Shown here: positions 17,813 through 25,964 of the stretch, in pieces | How positions within the stretch are numbered: the first letter of the stretch is position 1 | How the letters are laid out: every line of letters begins with the position of its first letter | Program-made: the position numbers and the translations under genes | The notes under the pieces: generated by a model | The model's database searches: none | Seen by the model: the letters and a program-made list of their open reading frames with translations, nothing else | Told to the model about the DNA's origin: nothing | Source: Actinomycetota bacterium | GTDB taxonomy: Bacteria > Actinomycetota > Actinomycetes > S36-B12 > CAIYMF01 | Length of the DNA stretch: 64,000 nucleotides | Assembly (NCBI GenBank): GCA_026393115.1 | Contig: JAPLAU010000008.1 | Location: forward strand, 1 to 64,000 | Direction: 5' to 3'

Positions 17813-19270
17813 CTAGTGGGCCACTCCGAAATAGGCCTCGGACAACCGCTGGGGGTCATCGAGGGTGTGGGCAGGACCTTCATACGTGACGCGCCCACGA
17901 TCGAGCACATACGCGTGATCGGCGATCGCCAGACTGCGGTGTGCATTCTGCTCGATGAGCAGCACCGACAGTCCTTGATCGCGAATGGTGGCGATGGCTT
18001 CGTACACGGTGTCGACCGCAACCGGCGACAATCCGAGTGAGGCCTCGTCGAGAATGAGCAACCGTGGGTTCGACATCAATGCGCGGGCCATCGCAAGCAA
18101 TTGCTGCTGACCACCCGACATCGTTCCGGCAAGTTGCTCGCGTCGGTCGGCGAGAATCGGAAAGAGCGTGCAGAGTTCGTCGGCGCGAGCAAGACGGTGC
18201 ACCTTGTCGACGGTGTAACCACCGAGCATCAGATTGTCGTAAACAGTCAGGTCAGCGAAGATCTTGCGCCCCTCGGGACAACACGCAACTCCGCGTGTAA
18301 TGCGCTTATGCGGCGGCAAGGCGTTGACCAGCTCACCACCCATGCGCACCTCGCCCGAGGCCGCAGGCAGCAACCCGGTGATGACGCGTGTCATCGTGGT
18401 CTTGCCCGCACCATTAGCGCCGAGCACTGACACCACTTCACCTGGCTGCACGCGCAGCGTCACGTCGTCGAGCGCCACGGCCTTGCCGTACCGCGCGCTC
18501 ACACCGGTGAGTTCCAAGAGCGGAGCATCGGTGGCGTGCTGACGATGACGCTCATGGGTGCGCGACGTGGCTGAGCCTTCGCCCAGGTAGATGCTGCGTA
18601 CCACGGGATCGGCCGCCACCTCATCGGGAGTTCCCGCGGCCACCACCTTGCCCCAGTCGATCACGATTACTCGTTGCGCCAGTTCGCGAATCACGGTCTC
18701 GACATGTTCGACGACCATGAGCGCCACGCCCTCGGCGTGAACCTTGCGCACGATGTCAATCATTTGTTCTGTCTCATGTGCAACCAGCCCAGCGCCGACC
18801 TCATCGAGAAACAGCACTCGCGGATGAAGTGACAGCGCCCGCGCCAATTCCAGCCGCTTGAGATCCAGCAATCCCAAACTTCCCGCGGGACGCTTGGCTT
18901 TGTCGGCGAGTCCACACAGTTCGAGCACATCAACTTCGCGTAGTCGATCGCCACGCGCGAGGGTGCCCACATGCACGTTCTGCTCAACAGTGAGGCGCGT
19001 GAACGGTCGCGGTACTTGGTTCGCAAGCGCCACCCCATGTTGGGCGATCTTGTGCGTCGGCCAACCAAGAACCGATTTGCCGTCAAGCAGTACGTCACCC
19101 GAATCGGGCCGTACCTCACCCAGCAAGGTCTTTAGCAACGTGCTTTTGCCCGCGCCATTGGGACCCATGACACCCACCACGTCACCGGCTTCGATACTCA
19201 GATCGAGACCGTCGAGAGCAGTAACACCCCCGTACCGTTTGGTGAGTCCACGCGCCTCCAGCAACGCCAT
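17813..19270 (-). CDS. Fused LivG-LivF-type ABC transporter ATPase
   Basis: 485 aa with two complete nucleotide-binding domains in one chain. Domain 1 (about 1-235, LivG type) has Walker A GPNGAGKST at 36-44 and Walker B VLFLDEVGAGL, but its signature region reads LGLLDLKRLELARAL with no LSGGQ. Domain 2 (about 250-485, LivF type) has GANGAGKTT, MSGGQQQLLAMARAL and LLILDEASLGLSP. A short His/Arg-rich linker joins them. Most HAAT systems encode these as separate proteins. The gap to the monooxygenase stop is only 3 bp. Confidence 0.93.
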   Translation of the reverse strand: MALLEARGLTKRYGGVTALDGLDLSIEAGDVVGVMGPNGAGKSTLLKTLLGEVRPDSGDVLLDGKSVLGWPTHKIAQHGVALANQVPRPFTRLTVEQNVHVGTLARGDRLREVDVLELCGLADKAKRPAGSLGLLDLKRLELARALSLHPRVLFLDEVGAGLVAHETEQMIDIVRKVHAEGVALMVVEHVETVIRELAQRVIVIDWGKVVAAGTPDEVAADPVVRSIYLGEGSATSRTHERHRQHATDAPLLELTGVSARYGKAVALDDVTLRVQPGEVVSVLGANGAGKTTMTRVITGLLPAASGEVRMGGELVNALPPHKRITRGVACCPEGRKIFADLTVYDNLMLGGYTVDKVHRLARADELCTLFPILADRREQLAGTMSGGQQQLLAMARALMSNPRLLILDEASLGLSPVAVDTVYEAIATIRDQGLSVLLIEQNAHRSLAIADHAYVLDRGRVTYEGPAHTLDDPQRLSEAYFGVAH

Positions 19271-19273
19271 CGC

Positions 19274-20848
19274 TCAGACCGTTCCGCTCGCAGTTGCGTA
19301 CAACTTCCCGCGCAACTCCGTGACGGCCGCATCGAGTCCACCGAGTGCTCCGGCGTCGTAGATGTAGAAGTCCGGACGCACAATCACGGTGTCGGCATCG
19401 AGTTCCTGCAACCACGCGGCGTAATTGCCGTCGGCGTCGCCAACCTCGCTACCTTCGCCGAGACTGGTGAGGATGACACCGTTCTCCTCCGCCCACGCCA
19501 GATTGTCGGCGCTGAGTACGTCGGTAGGTGCGCCAGCGGTGCTGAGAACAGCCCAGCCGTAACCCAAGACGTGGTCGAAGAAGTCAGTCGTTGACCCCTT
19601 GGTCACCTGATACTGGTGCGACAGGAAACCAGCCGACGGGTGTGTGCCAATGACACCCGCAGTCAACGACGGCGGGGGCGGGGGCGGGGGCGCAAGCGTC
19701 GGATCCGCGATCGCAGCCTTCATTGCTGCGTCACGACCGGCGGCAGCTTCCGGGTCGAGTACGCAAATCACTTCACCGAGACCAACCGCAAAGTTGACCC
19801 AGTACTGCATGTTATTGCTGCGCTCAGGACCGTAGGTATCGAGCAGTTCGTCGGACGACCGACCCGAGAGCACCGCATCCATCTTCCACGCGATGTTCTG
19901 TGCGTCGCGAATTCCCGCGCACATGCCCTGACCAGCAAACGGAGGCGTCAGGTGCGCCGCGTCGCCAGCTATGAGCACCCGGCCCTTGCGCCACTCCTCA
20001 GGCTGAGCCCACATAGCGCGAAAGGTATAGACGGCGTGACGCTCGAGCACTGAGTTATCCGGGGTCAAACCCCAGGGCTCCATCCGCTCCCACGCCTTCT
20101 CAACCGTGTTGAGTTGTTCGATGGTCTCGTGTGGCAGACGCATGAATTCCCAACGACGGCGCCCGGGGCCACCTGGAACAATCGTGGTGGGGGCGGAGGG
20201 ATTGCACCACTGCCATGCGGGGGGATCAAATGTCATCGGCTCGTTCGGATTCATGTCAACAATGAGCCAGTCGAATGCGAAGCCGAGGTCGTGCATCTCG
20301 GCCTTCATCCAACGACGCACATAGCTGTTCGCGCCATCACAACCCACGACGTACTTTCCACGGAACGTCTTGGTCGCCATCGCACCGGCATCTTCCGGAC
20401 GCATCGAGCGCGCCGTGACTGTCACGCCATCAGCGTCTTCGGCAAGCTCTTGTACTTCCCAGCCGCGGAAGAGATCAACGTTGTCGATCGCCGCGAGGTA
20501 CGAGTCGAGTTCACCTTCGAGTTGGGGCTGCGAGAAGAAGTTCGACGTGTGCCATCCTGACGGGCCGACACCCGACCAGTCGAGGTCGAGCAACGTCTCC
20601 TTGTCGGCATTCACCCAGCGGTACACGTTGTCGTACTGCTCGATAATCGGGTTGGTGCGCGAGTCGAGTCCGACGGTCTTGAGCAAGCGTGCGATTTCGT
20701 GGTCGTAGTGCACCGCCCGCGGCAGGCCATACGGTCCCGGCCACTTCTCAACACAGGCAACGGAGTATCCGGCGTGGCCAAGTTTGAGTGCGAGGTATTG
20801 GCCAACGGGTCCATAGCCAACGATGACAACGTCGTACGTATCGGTCAT
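19274..20848 (-). CDS. FAD-dependent aromatic hydroxylase (MhpA/PheA-like)
   Basis: 524 aa flavoprotein monooxygenase. FAD-binding motifs: GYGPVGQYLALKLG at the N-terminus, VVGCDGANSYVRR mid-protein and GRVLIAGDAAHLTPPFAGQG. The closest functional type is 3-(3-hydroxyphenyl)propionate hydroxylase, which adds an ortho hydroxyl with NAD(P)H and O2. It probably makes the catechol-like substrate of the next enzyme. A run of Pro residues lies near residue 400. It is followed after 3 bp by the transporter ATPase. Confidence 0.9.
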   Translation of the reverse strand: MTDTYDVVIVGYGPVGQYLALKLGHAGYSVACVEKWPGPYGLPRAVHYDHEIARLLKTVGLDSRTNPIIEQYDNVYRWVNADKETLLDLDWSGVGPSGWHTSNFFSQPQLEGELDSYLAAIDNVDLFRGWEVQELAEDADGVTVTARSMRPEDAGAMATKTFRGKYVVGCDGANSYVRRWMKAEMHDLGFAFDWLIVDMNPNEPMTFDPPAWQWCNPSAPTTIVPGGPGRRRWEFMRLPHETIEQLNTVEKAWERMEPWGLTPDNSVLERHAVYTFRAMWAQPEEWRKGRVLIAGDAAHLTPPFAGQGMCAGIRDAQNIAWKMDAVLSGRSSDELLDTYGPERSNNMQYWVNFAVGLGEVICVLDPEAAAGRDAAMKAAIADPTLAPPPPPPPSLTAGVIGTHPSAGFLSHQYQVTKGSTTDFFDHVLGYGWAVLSTAGAPTDVLSADNLAWAEENGVILTSLGEGSEVGDADGNYAAWLQELDADTVIVRPDFYIYDAGALGGLDAAVTELRGKLYATASGTV

Positions 20849-20863
20849 GGTGACGACTCCTGT

Positions 20864-21784
20864 TTAGTTGTTCTGGGCGGCGATGAGTTCGGCAATATCG
20901 GCTGGCCGCAGGAAAGCTTCCGGAGGTTTGGGGCCCCACCGGTATAGTCCGCGCGGTCCCTCGGCGATCTGCGGAACCCACAGATCGTCATCGGTGATGA
21001 GGTCCATATCGCAGTAGTACTCGCTCATCGTTCCTGCGGGATCTTTCAGGTACCAGAAGAAGTTCGAGCCAGCGAAGTGTCGTCCGAATCCCCAGCCTTG
21101 ACGGTTCTCATCAGCGTTGAGGAGGTCTTCCGCGCCGCGACCGATGTCATCGACATCATCGACCTGCCACGACGAGTGGTGAGGGTATGTGGCGTCACCA
21201 CCGAAGATGCCGATGTTGTGGTGGTCTTCCGAGCAACGCATGAAGGCGTTGCTCTTCACGTTGGCGTAGTCACTGACCTTGAATCCCAAACCGTCTGAGA
21301 AGAAGCGAATGGTGCTCAGCGATTCCGGCGAGACGATTAATACGTGTCCGAGTTTGCGCGGCGTCACCCGACTTTCGCGCATCACACCATCAGCCCGAGA
21401 GTTGACCCGTTCAACGCGACCGGGGCCGTTGAAGGGCACCGCCTCAACTCGAGGCTGCTCAACGCGTTCCTGCACGACGACGACAACGCGCGTCTTGGTG
21501 ACCGGGTCGGCCGTCGTGAGTCGGTCGCCGTCGATCGCACTGTCAATGTCCATCGCCTTAAGCGACGATGCGATGCGATCGAGGTCGTCAGCGTTATCGG
21601 CACCCAGCTCGACGGTCGTGATCCGCCGATGTGAACCCTGCTCGAGGTACAACTGCTTGCCGCCGTCGAGTGTCGAGAACGAACCGTCACCATTGTCGGT
21701 GAGACCGAACTCGCTGTAGTAGGCGGTGACCTCAGCAAGGTTAGGTACCGCGTACGTGAAGGAACTCAATCGGTGAAGGGCCAT
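20864..21784 (-). CDS. VOC-family type I extradiol dioxygenase
   Basis: 306 aa with two VOC modules. The C-terminal module shows the expected Fe ligands His147 (GHVLIVS), His202 or 203 (HHSSWQV) and Glu255 (MSEYY), and the second-shell GRHFAGSNFFWYLKDPAG region with its His. It should cleave a catechol-type ring meta to the hydroxyl pair, after the neighbouring hydroxylase. The N-terminal module is degenerate, as in BphC-like enzymes. Only 15 bp separate its stop from the monooxygenase start. Confidence 0.87.
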   Translation of the reverse strand: MALHRLSSFTYAVPNLAEVTAYYSEFGLTDNGDGSFSTLDGGKQLYLEQGSHRRITTVELGADNADDLDRIASSLKAMDIDSAIDGDRLTTADPVTKTRVVVVVQERVEQPRVEAVPFNGPGRVERVNSRADGVMRESRVTPRKLGHVLIVSPESLSTIRFFSDGLGFKVSDYANVKSNAFMRCSEDHHNIGIFGGDATYPHHSSWQVDDVDDIGRGAEDLLNADENRQGWGFGRHFAGSNFFWYLKDPAGTMSEYYCDMDLITDDDLWVPQIAEGPRGLYRWGPKPPEAFLRPADIAELIAAQNN

Positions 21785-21793
21785 CCGGTTCTC

Positions 21794-22627
21794 CTAGAAG
21801 CCGTTGACGAGGTTGATGGTGAGGTCACCCACACCCTCGATTGAGCTCACAAGTGAGCCCTCAACGAGGAAGCGCTTCGGCGTGCGACCAGCACCGACAC
21901 CCTTGGGGGTTCCGGTGTAGATCAGGTCACCTGGGTAAAGGGTCAAACTCTGTGAGAGGCGCGAGACAAGTTCAGCAACCGGGAAGATCAGGTCGCTCGT
22001 GCGTCCGTCCTGCAGCACCTCGCCGTTGAGGGAGCACGAGATGGCAAGGTCATCTTTGTTGGCGAACTCATCGGGGGTCACGATCACGGGGCCGAGCGGG
22101 CTAAAGCCGGGGTAGGACTTTCCAATGGAGAACTGGGGAGCGGGTCCGCGCAACTGCACTGCACGCCACGAGAGATCCTGACCGATCGTGAGGCCGGCGA
22201 CGTGGTCCCACCCGTCCGCCACCGAGACGCCCCGGGCTTCCTTGCCGATCACGATCACTAGTTCGACTTCCCAGTCGACCCCATCGCTAGGGAGGGTGAC
22301 TGTTGCGTCCGGTCCGGTCAGCGACGACTGGAACTTCGCGAACACCACCGGGTGCTCAGGGATGTCGAGGTTGCTCTCGATGGCGTGCTCGCGGTAGTTC
22401 AGACCGATCGCGATCATCTGGCGCGGGGCAGGAACGGGGAGTTCGAGTGTGCCTTCTACCTTGGCCGCATCGGCGGGAATTGTTGCTGCCCAGACGGTGA
22501 ATTCGGCCCAACGGTCGTAGATCGCCTGCGGGTCCGCCGCGAAAGCGCCGCCACTCGCCTGCTCGACATCGACCCAGCCGTCGCCAACCGCAACTGCTAG
22601 ACGGCCATTTACATTCGCAATCCGCAT
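21794..22627 (-). CDS. Fumarylacetoacetate hydrolase-family protein
   Basis: About 277 aa from ATG 22627, which has GGAGAG about seven bases upstream; the in-frame ATG at 22684 lacks this. FAH-fold motifs include IAIGLNYREHA, the metal-binding WEVELVIVIGKEARGV and GDLIYTGTPKGVG. Members hydrolyse C-C bonds of diketo acids or act as hydratases and decarboxylases in meta-cleavage pathways. It is the first gene of the catabolic operon, just ahead of the extradiol dioxygenase. Confidence 0.9.
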   Translation of the reverse strand: MRIANVNGRLAVAVGDGWVDVEQASGGAFAADPQAIYDRWAEFTVWAATIPADAAKVEGTLELPVPAPRQMIAIGLNYREHAIESNLDIPEHPVVFAKFQSSLTGPDATVTLPSDGVDWEVELVIVIGKEARGVSVADGWDHVAGLTIGQDLSWRAVQLRGPAPQFSIGKSYPGFSPLGPVIVTPDEFANKDDLAISCSLNGEVLQDGRTSDLIFPVAELVSRLSQSLTLYPGDLIYTGTPKGVGAGRTPKRFLVEGSLVSSIEGVGDLTINLVNGF

Positions 22628-22909
22628 TGAAGACTCTCCGATGAGTTGACCGACCCGAGCCGGCACCGATGTGGTGTAGGTCACTAAATCAGCAAAGGAA
22701 TCGACCTGTCAAGAGAAAATCGACTTTTTGCTTTCTATCGATTCGGGAAGGGGCGATCGTTATTGCCCACCCGTCGTGGGGGTGCTGCGCTTCCGGGCTC
22801 CTGGTCACGGATTGCCCAAAGAAGCCGGGGACGAGGCTGCGAGGTGGGGGGGGGAGGGAGTCGGACCTTTCAGGCACGACGCGATCATGAGTCGCGTACG
22901 CTCACGGCC
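22628..22909. promoter_or_regulatory. Divergent control region of the catabolic operon and quinone-oxidoreductase gene
   Basis: 282 bp between divergent genes. It includes a relatively AT-rich stretch (22683-22745) with inverted arms GAATCGA (22698-22704) and TCGATTC (22738-22744), and a further ATCGAC in between. A G9 homopolymer lies at 22846-22854 followed by AGGGAG. The first part is the most likely place for the operon promoter and a GntR operator, but no -10/-35 pair can be assigned with confidence. Confidence 0.4.
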
Positions 22910-23860
22910 ATGCGCGCCGCTGTGCTTGTCTCGCCCGGATCGAGCCCTCGCACCATCGATTGCGCCGACCCCGCCGACGCTGAGGGGCGCGAACGCGTCA
23001 CGGTCACCGGCGCCGCCATTCCACCAGTTGAGCTGCTCATCGCATCCGGGGCGACCTACTTCGGAGTGCCACCCTGCCCCTACATTCCTGGTCTGCACGG
23101 CACAGGGATCACCGCCGATGGGCGCCGGATTCTGTTTGCTACCAGCGCTGGATTGGTTCCAGGCGAGGGCGGAAGCATGGCCGAGCAATGTCTGGTCGAC
23201 CCATCGCGCACTCTGGAATTGCCGGCGATTGACGCTGCGGTTGCGGCAGCCCTCGCCAACCCTGCACCTGCAGCACTCGGTGCCCTCGCGCGAGGTCGAC
23301 TTGCCGAGGGCGAGACAGTAATCGTGCTCGGAGCTTCAGGCGTCGTAGGTCAGATTGCCGTGCAGGCAGCACACGCTGCCGGTGCACGCGTGGTCGCAGT
23401 GGTTCGCGGTGAAGAAGACTGCGATGGCGCCCTCGCACGCGGCGCCGATGCGGCAATCGATAGCGCCCACCTTGACGTCGACCAACTCGCCGCATCTCTT
23501 CTTGAAGCGACCGACGGTGGTGCTCAGCTCGTGATCGACCCCGTCGCGGGAATTCCGGCACTCGCCGCTGCGCGCGCACTTGCGCCCGGCGGACGCCTCG
23601 TGAACCTCGGCGATTCGGCGGGAGCGTTGCTCTCTCTGCCATCCGCACTTTTACGAGGCCGAAGTATCGACGTCCTCGGATTCTCCACCTTGTCGCTCGG
23701 CTGGCCCGGTCAGTCGGCGCTCATGCACGAGGCATTCAACATGGTGCGCGCAGGCACCCTGTCGATCGATGTCGAAAGCGTGCCGCTCGATGACGCCGAA
23801 AAGGCCTGGGATCGGCTGTCAGCGGGACGCGTCGGAACGCGCCTCGTTCTCGTTCCCTAA
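22910..23860 (+). CDS. Zinc-binding dehydrogenase / quinone oxidoreductase-like protein
   Basis: About 316 aa from ATG 22910 (MRAAVLVSPGSSPRTIDCAD). MDR-superfamily features: an N-terminal GroES-like half with IPGLHGTG, and the nucleotide-binding VIVLGASGVVGQIAVQAAHAAGA, then RLVNLGDSAG. No zinc-ligand cysteines are evident, which fits quinone oxidoreductase-type members. It is divergent from the catabolic operon and is the rightmost gene within the inverted repeat. The longer frame from 22763 runs through the G-tract and is not supported. Confidence 0.87.
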   Translation: MRAAVLVSPGSSPRTIDCADPADAEGRERVTVTGAAIPPVELLIASGATYFGVPPCPYIPGLHGTGITADGRRILFATSAGLVPGEGGSMAEQCLVDPSRTLELPAIDAAVAAALANPAPAALGALARGRLAEGETVIVLGASGVVGQIAVQAAHAAGARVVAVVRGEEDCDGALARGADAAIDSAHLDVDQLAASLLEATDGGAQLVIDPVAGIPALAAARALAPGGRLVNLGDSAGALLSLPSALLRGRSIDVLGFSTLSLGWPGQSALMHEAFNMVRAGTLSIDVESVPLDDAEKAWDRLSAGRVGTRLVLVP

Positions 23861-23878
23861 CCTCGACGCGCCGAGTCG

Positions 23879-23935
23879 GGGGTAAGAAAACTGCGCCTAT
23901 GCGTGCCTAATGTCCCCCCATGCGGAAAAAGGGGG
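23879..23935. repeat. Right copy of the ~48-bp inverted repeat flanking the catabolic island
   Basis: Read on the plus strand: GGGGTAAGAAAACTGCG at 23879-23895, CTATGCGTGC at 23897-23906, and GTCCCCCCATGCGGA at 23912-23926. This matches the reverse complement of the left copy at 42 of 48 positions. Here the hairpin is CCCCCC(ATGCGGAAAAA)GGGGG. The copy lies just after the quinone-oxidoreductase gene, between it and convergent ppiA. Confidence 0.9.
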
Positions 23936-23960
23936 CAGGGAGCGGGAGCGGGAGGGGGAG
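23931..23960 (+). other. G-quadruplex-type G-tract array
   Basis: Five runs of three or more G separated by one to three bases (GGGGG, GGG, GGG, GGG, GGGGG) with GGGAGC repeated. This satisfies the standard G-quadruplex pattern on the plus strand. It lies between two convergent genes, so it could act on transcript ends; function is inferred. Confidence 0.6.
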
Positions 23961-23967
23961 AGGTGAG

Positions 23968-24492
23968 TTAGTCGGTGACGGTGATCTCGACCGAGTGCAA
24001 CACCACGTCGTCGAGCGGCTTATCGCCACCGTCGGTTGACACCTTGGCGATGGCGTCGACCACGTCGCGGCTGTCTTGGTCAGCAACTTCACCGAAAATC
24101 GTGTGCTTGAAGTTCAGCCACGTCGTGGGGGCCACGGTGATGAAGAACTGCGAGCCGTTGGTGTTGGGGCCTGCGTTGGCCATCGCCAACAGGTACGGCT
24201 TGTCGAAAACGAGTTCGGGATGCGTCTCATCGGCAAAGTTGTAGCCGGGACCGCCGCGGCCGGTTCCCGCAGGGTCACCGCACTGCAGCATGAAGCCGGG
24301 GATGATGCGGTGGAAGATCACGTCGGTATAGAGGGCTCCCTCGCCGGTCTTGCCGGTACGGGGGTCCTTCCACTCCTGACTGCCGTCAGCAAGCCCCACG
24401 AAATTGCGCACCGTCTTGGGTGCGTGGTCGGGGAAAAGCGTCACTCGGATGTCGCCTTTGTTGGTATGCATGGTGGCAGAGGTCGTTGTCAT
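23968..24492 (-). CDS. ppiA: Cyclophilin-type peptidyl-prolyl cis-trans isomerase
   Basis: 174 aa from ATG 24492 (MTTTSATMHTNKGDIRVTLF). Cyclophilin motifs: FHRIIPGFMLQCGDPAGTG with the active-site Arg, MANAGPNTNGSQFFIT and WLNFKHTIFGEV. No signal peptide is seen, so it is a cytoplasmic folding helper. It belongs to the conserved gyrA-ppiA-rhomboid-crgA neighbourhood, from which the rhomboid gene is here separated by the catabolic island. The in-frame extension to 24633 overlaps the divergent gene and was rejected. Confidence 0.95.
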   Translation of the reverse strand: MTTTSATMHTNKGDIRVTLFPDHAPKTVRNFVGLADGSQEWKDPRTGKTGEGALYTDVIFHRIIPGFMLQCGDPAGTGRGGPGYNFADETHPELVFDKPYLLAMANAGPNTNGSQFFITVAPTTWLNFKHTIFGEVADQDSRDVVDAIAKVSTDGGDKPLDDVVLHSVEITVTD

Positions 24493-24506
24493 GGGACGAT
24501 CCTGCC

Positions 24507-25964
24507 ATGACTCCTGATGTGATGCCGAACCCGGATACCCCCACCGACCGTCGCAAGGGTTACCGGTCGCATTCGCCTGCCGAGCGCGCCGCATACGGCA
24601 AGGCGGCCCGGAAGAAGACTCCTCGCGTCGCACTCGCTCACTTCAGTGCCACCTCTGATCGCGTCGATCCCATCGGATTGCTCGAGGAACAGGCCCAAAA
24701 CCGCTTGCCGGCACTTGTTCCGATTCGCTACGGCCGAATGGCCGCGAGTCCTTTCGCGTTCTTCCGCGGGGCGGCGCTGCCGATGGTGTCTGACCTGTCG
24801 ACCCTGCCCAACTCGGGCCTTCATGTGCAGTTGTGTGGTGACGCCCACTTGATGAACTTCGGTGCGTTCGGAACTCCTGAGCGTCGGTTGGTCTTTGACA
24901 TCAATGATTTCGACGAGACATCAGTTGGGCCGTTCGAGTGGGATGTCATGCGCCTGTGCGCGAGTGTGGCAGTCGCCTCACGTGAGCGCGGCGACGACAC
25001 CGCGACGACGGAGCAAGCTGTTCTCGCAACAGCAAGTTCGTACCGTGCCGAGATGGCGAAGTACGCCGGAATGAGCACCCTCGACGTGTGGTATTCCAGA
25101 TTTGACGTCGAGGTCTTCTTGAAACAGATCACCAAGGACCTAAAGCCGAGCAGGGCCCAAGGCATCAATACCAGCGCAGTCAAGAAGATGCGGTCCCGCG
25201 ACTCGGTGAAGGCTGCTGAACAGAACACGGAGATGGTCGACGGACTACCGCGCTTCATTTCGAATCCGCCACTGCAAATTCGCGGCACCGAGACTGGCCT
25301 CAGCGGGGTATCAACTCAACTCGGAACCCTCATCGACGAACTACACGGGCGCGCAAGTATTTACCGCAGAACCTTGTCGCCCGAGCGCCGACACCTGTTC
25401 GATGAATACCGAATTGTTGACGTGGCCATGCGCGTTGTCGGTGTTGGAAGTGTCGGAACTCGCTGCTACATCCTGTTGCTGATTGGCCGCGACGCGAACG
25501 ACCCGCTGATTCTTCAGGTCAAGGAAGCCAATAAGTCGGTGCTCGAGCGCTATTCGGTGAAGAGTCCCTTCGCACACCCCGGCGAGCGTGTGGTCATCGG
25601 GCAGAAACTCACTCAATCAGCGAGTGACCTCTTTCTGGGCTGGACTGACGGCCACCCGCCAGAGGGCGGCACGCGTTCCTTCTACATCCGTCAATTCCGC
25701 GACTGGAAGGGCAGCGTCGAGTACGCCGATCTCCAGGTGCCCGCGTTCACCTACTACGTCCGCACATGCGCGTGGGCGATCGCTAAAGCGCACGCCCGCA
25801 GTGGTGATCAGATCGCGATCAGCGCGTATGTGGGTAGCGGTAACGCATTCGATCGGGCGATGCTGTCGTTCGCCCTCGATTACGCCGACCAGACCGTCAC
25901 CGATCATGCGGCACTCATTGCGGCAATCGACGCTGGTCGCATCGAAGCGCGCACGGGTATCTAG
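24507..25964 (+). CDS. DUF2252 protein (kinase-like fold)
   Basis: 485 aa from ATG 24507; ATG 24522 is an alternative. DUF2252 proteins have an aminoglycoside phosphotransferase-like fold. Motifs resembling the catalytic and metal-binding loops are visible: CGDAHLMNFGAFGTP followed by VFDINDFDET. The biochemical role of the family is not established. Only 14 bp separate its start from the divergent ppiA start, so the promoters must overlap or lie within coding sequence. Confidence 0.9.
   Translation: MTPDVMPNPDTPTDRRKGYRSHSPAERAAYGKAARKKTPRVALAHFSATSDRVDPIGLLEEQAQNRLPALVPIRYGRMAASPFAFFRGAALPMVSDLSTLPNSGLHVQLCGDAHLMNFGAFGTPERRLVFDINDFDETSVGPFEWDVMRLCASVAVASRERGDDTATTEQAVLATASSYRAEMAKYAGMSTLDVWYSRFDVEVFLKQITKDLKPSRAQGINTSAVKKMRSRDSVKAAEQNTEMVDGLPRFISNPPLQIRGTETGLSGVSTQLGTLIDELHGRASIYRRTLSPERRHLFDEYRIVDVAMRVVGVGSVGTRCYILLLIGRDANDPLILQVKEANKSVLERYSVKSPFAHPGERVVIGQKLTQSASDLFLGWTDGHPPEGGTRSFYIRQFRDWKGSVEYADLQVPAFTYYVRTCAWAIAKAHARSGDQIAISAYVGSGNAFDRAMLSFALDYADQTVTDHAALIAAIDAGRIEARTGI

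Noticed and set aside
22763-22909. N-terminal extension of the quinone-oxidoreductase-like protein
   Set aside because: The extension runs through a G9 tract, is Arg/Gly-rich and unlike the family; ATG 22910 begins the conserved domain.
10806-23935. Integrated phage, ICE or transposon as a certain explanation of the catabolic island
   Set aside because: No integrase, transposase, tRNA-derived attachment site or target duplication is visible; only the inverted repeats support mobility.
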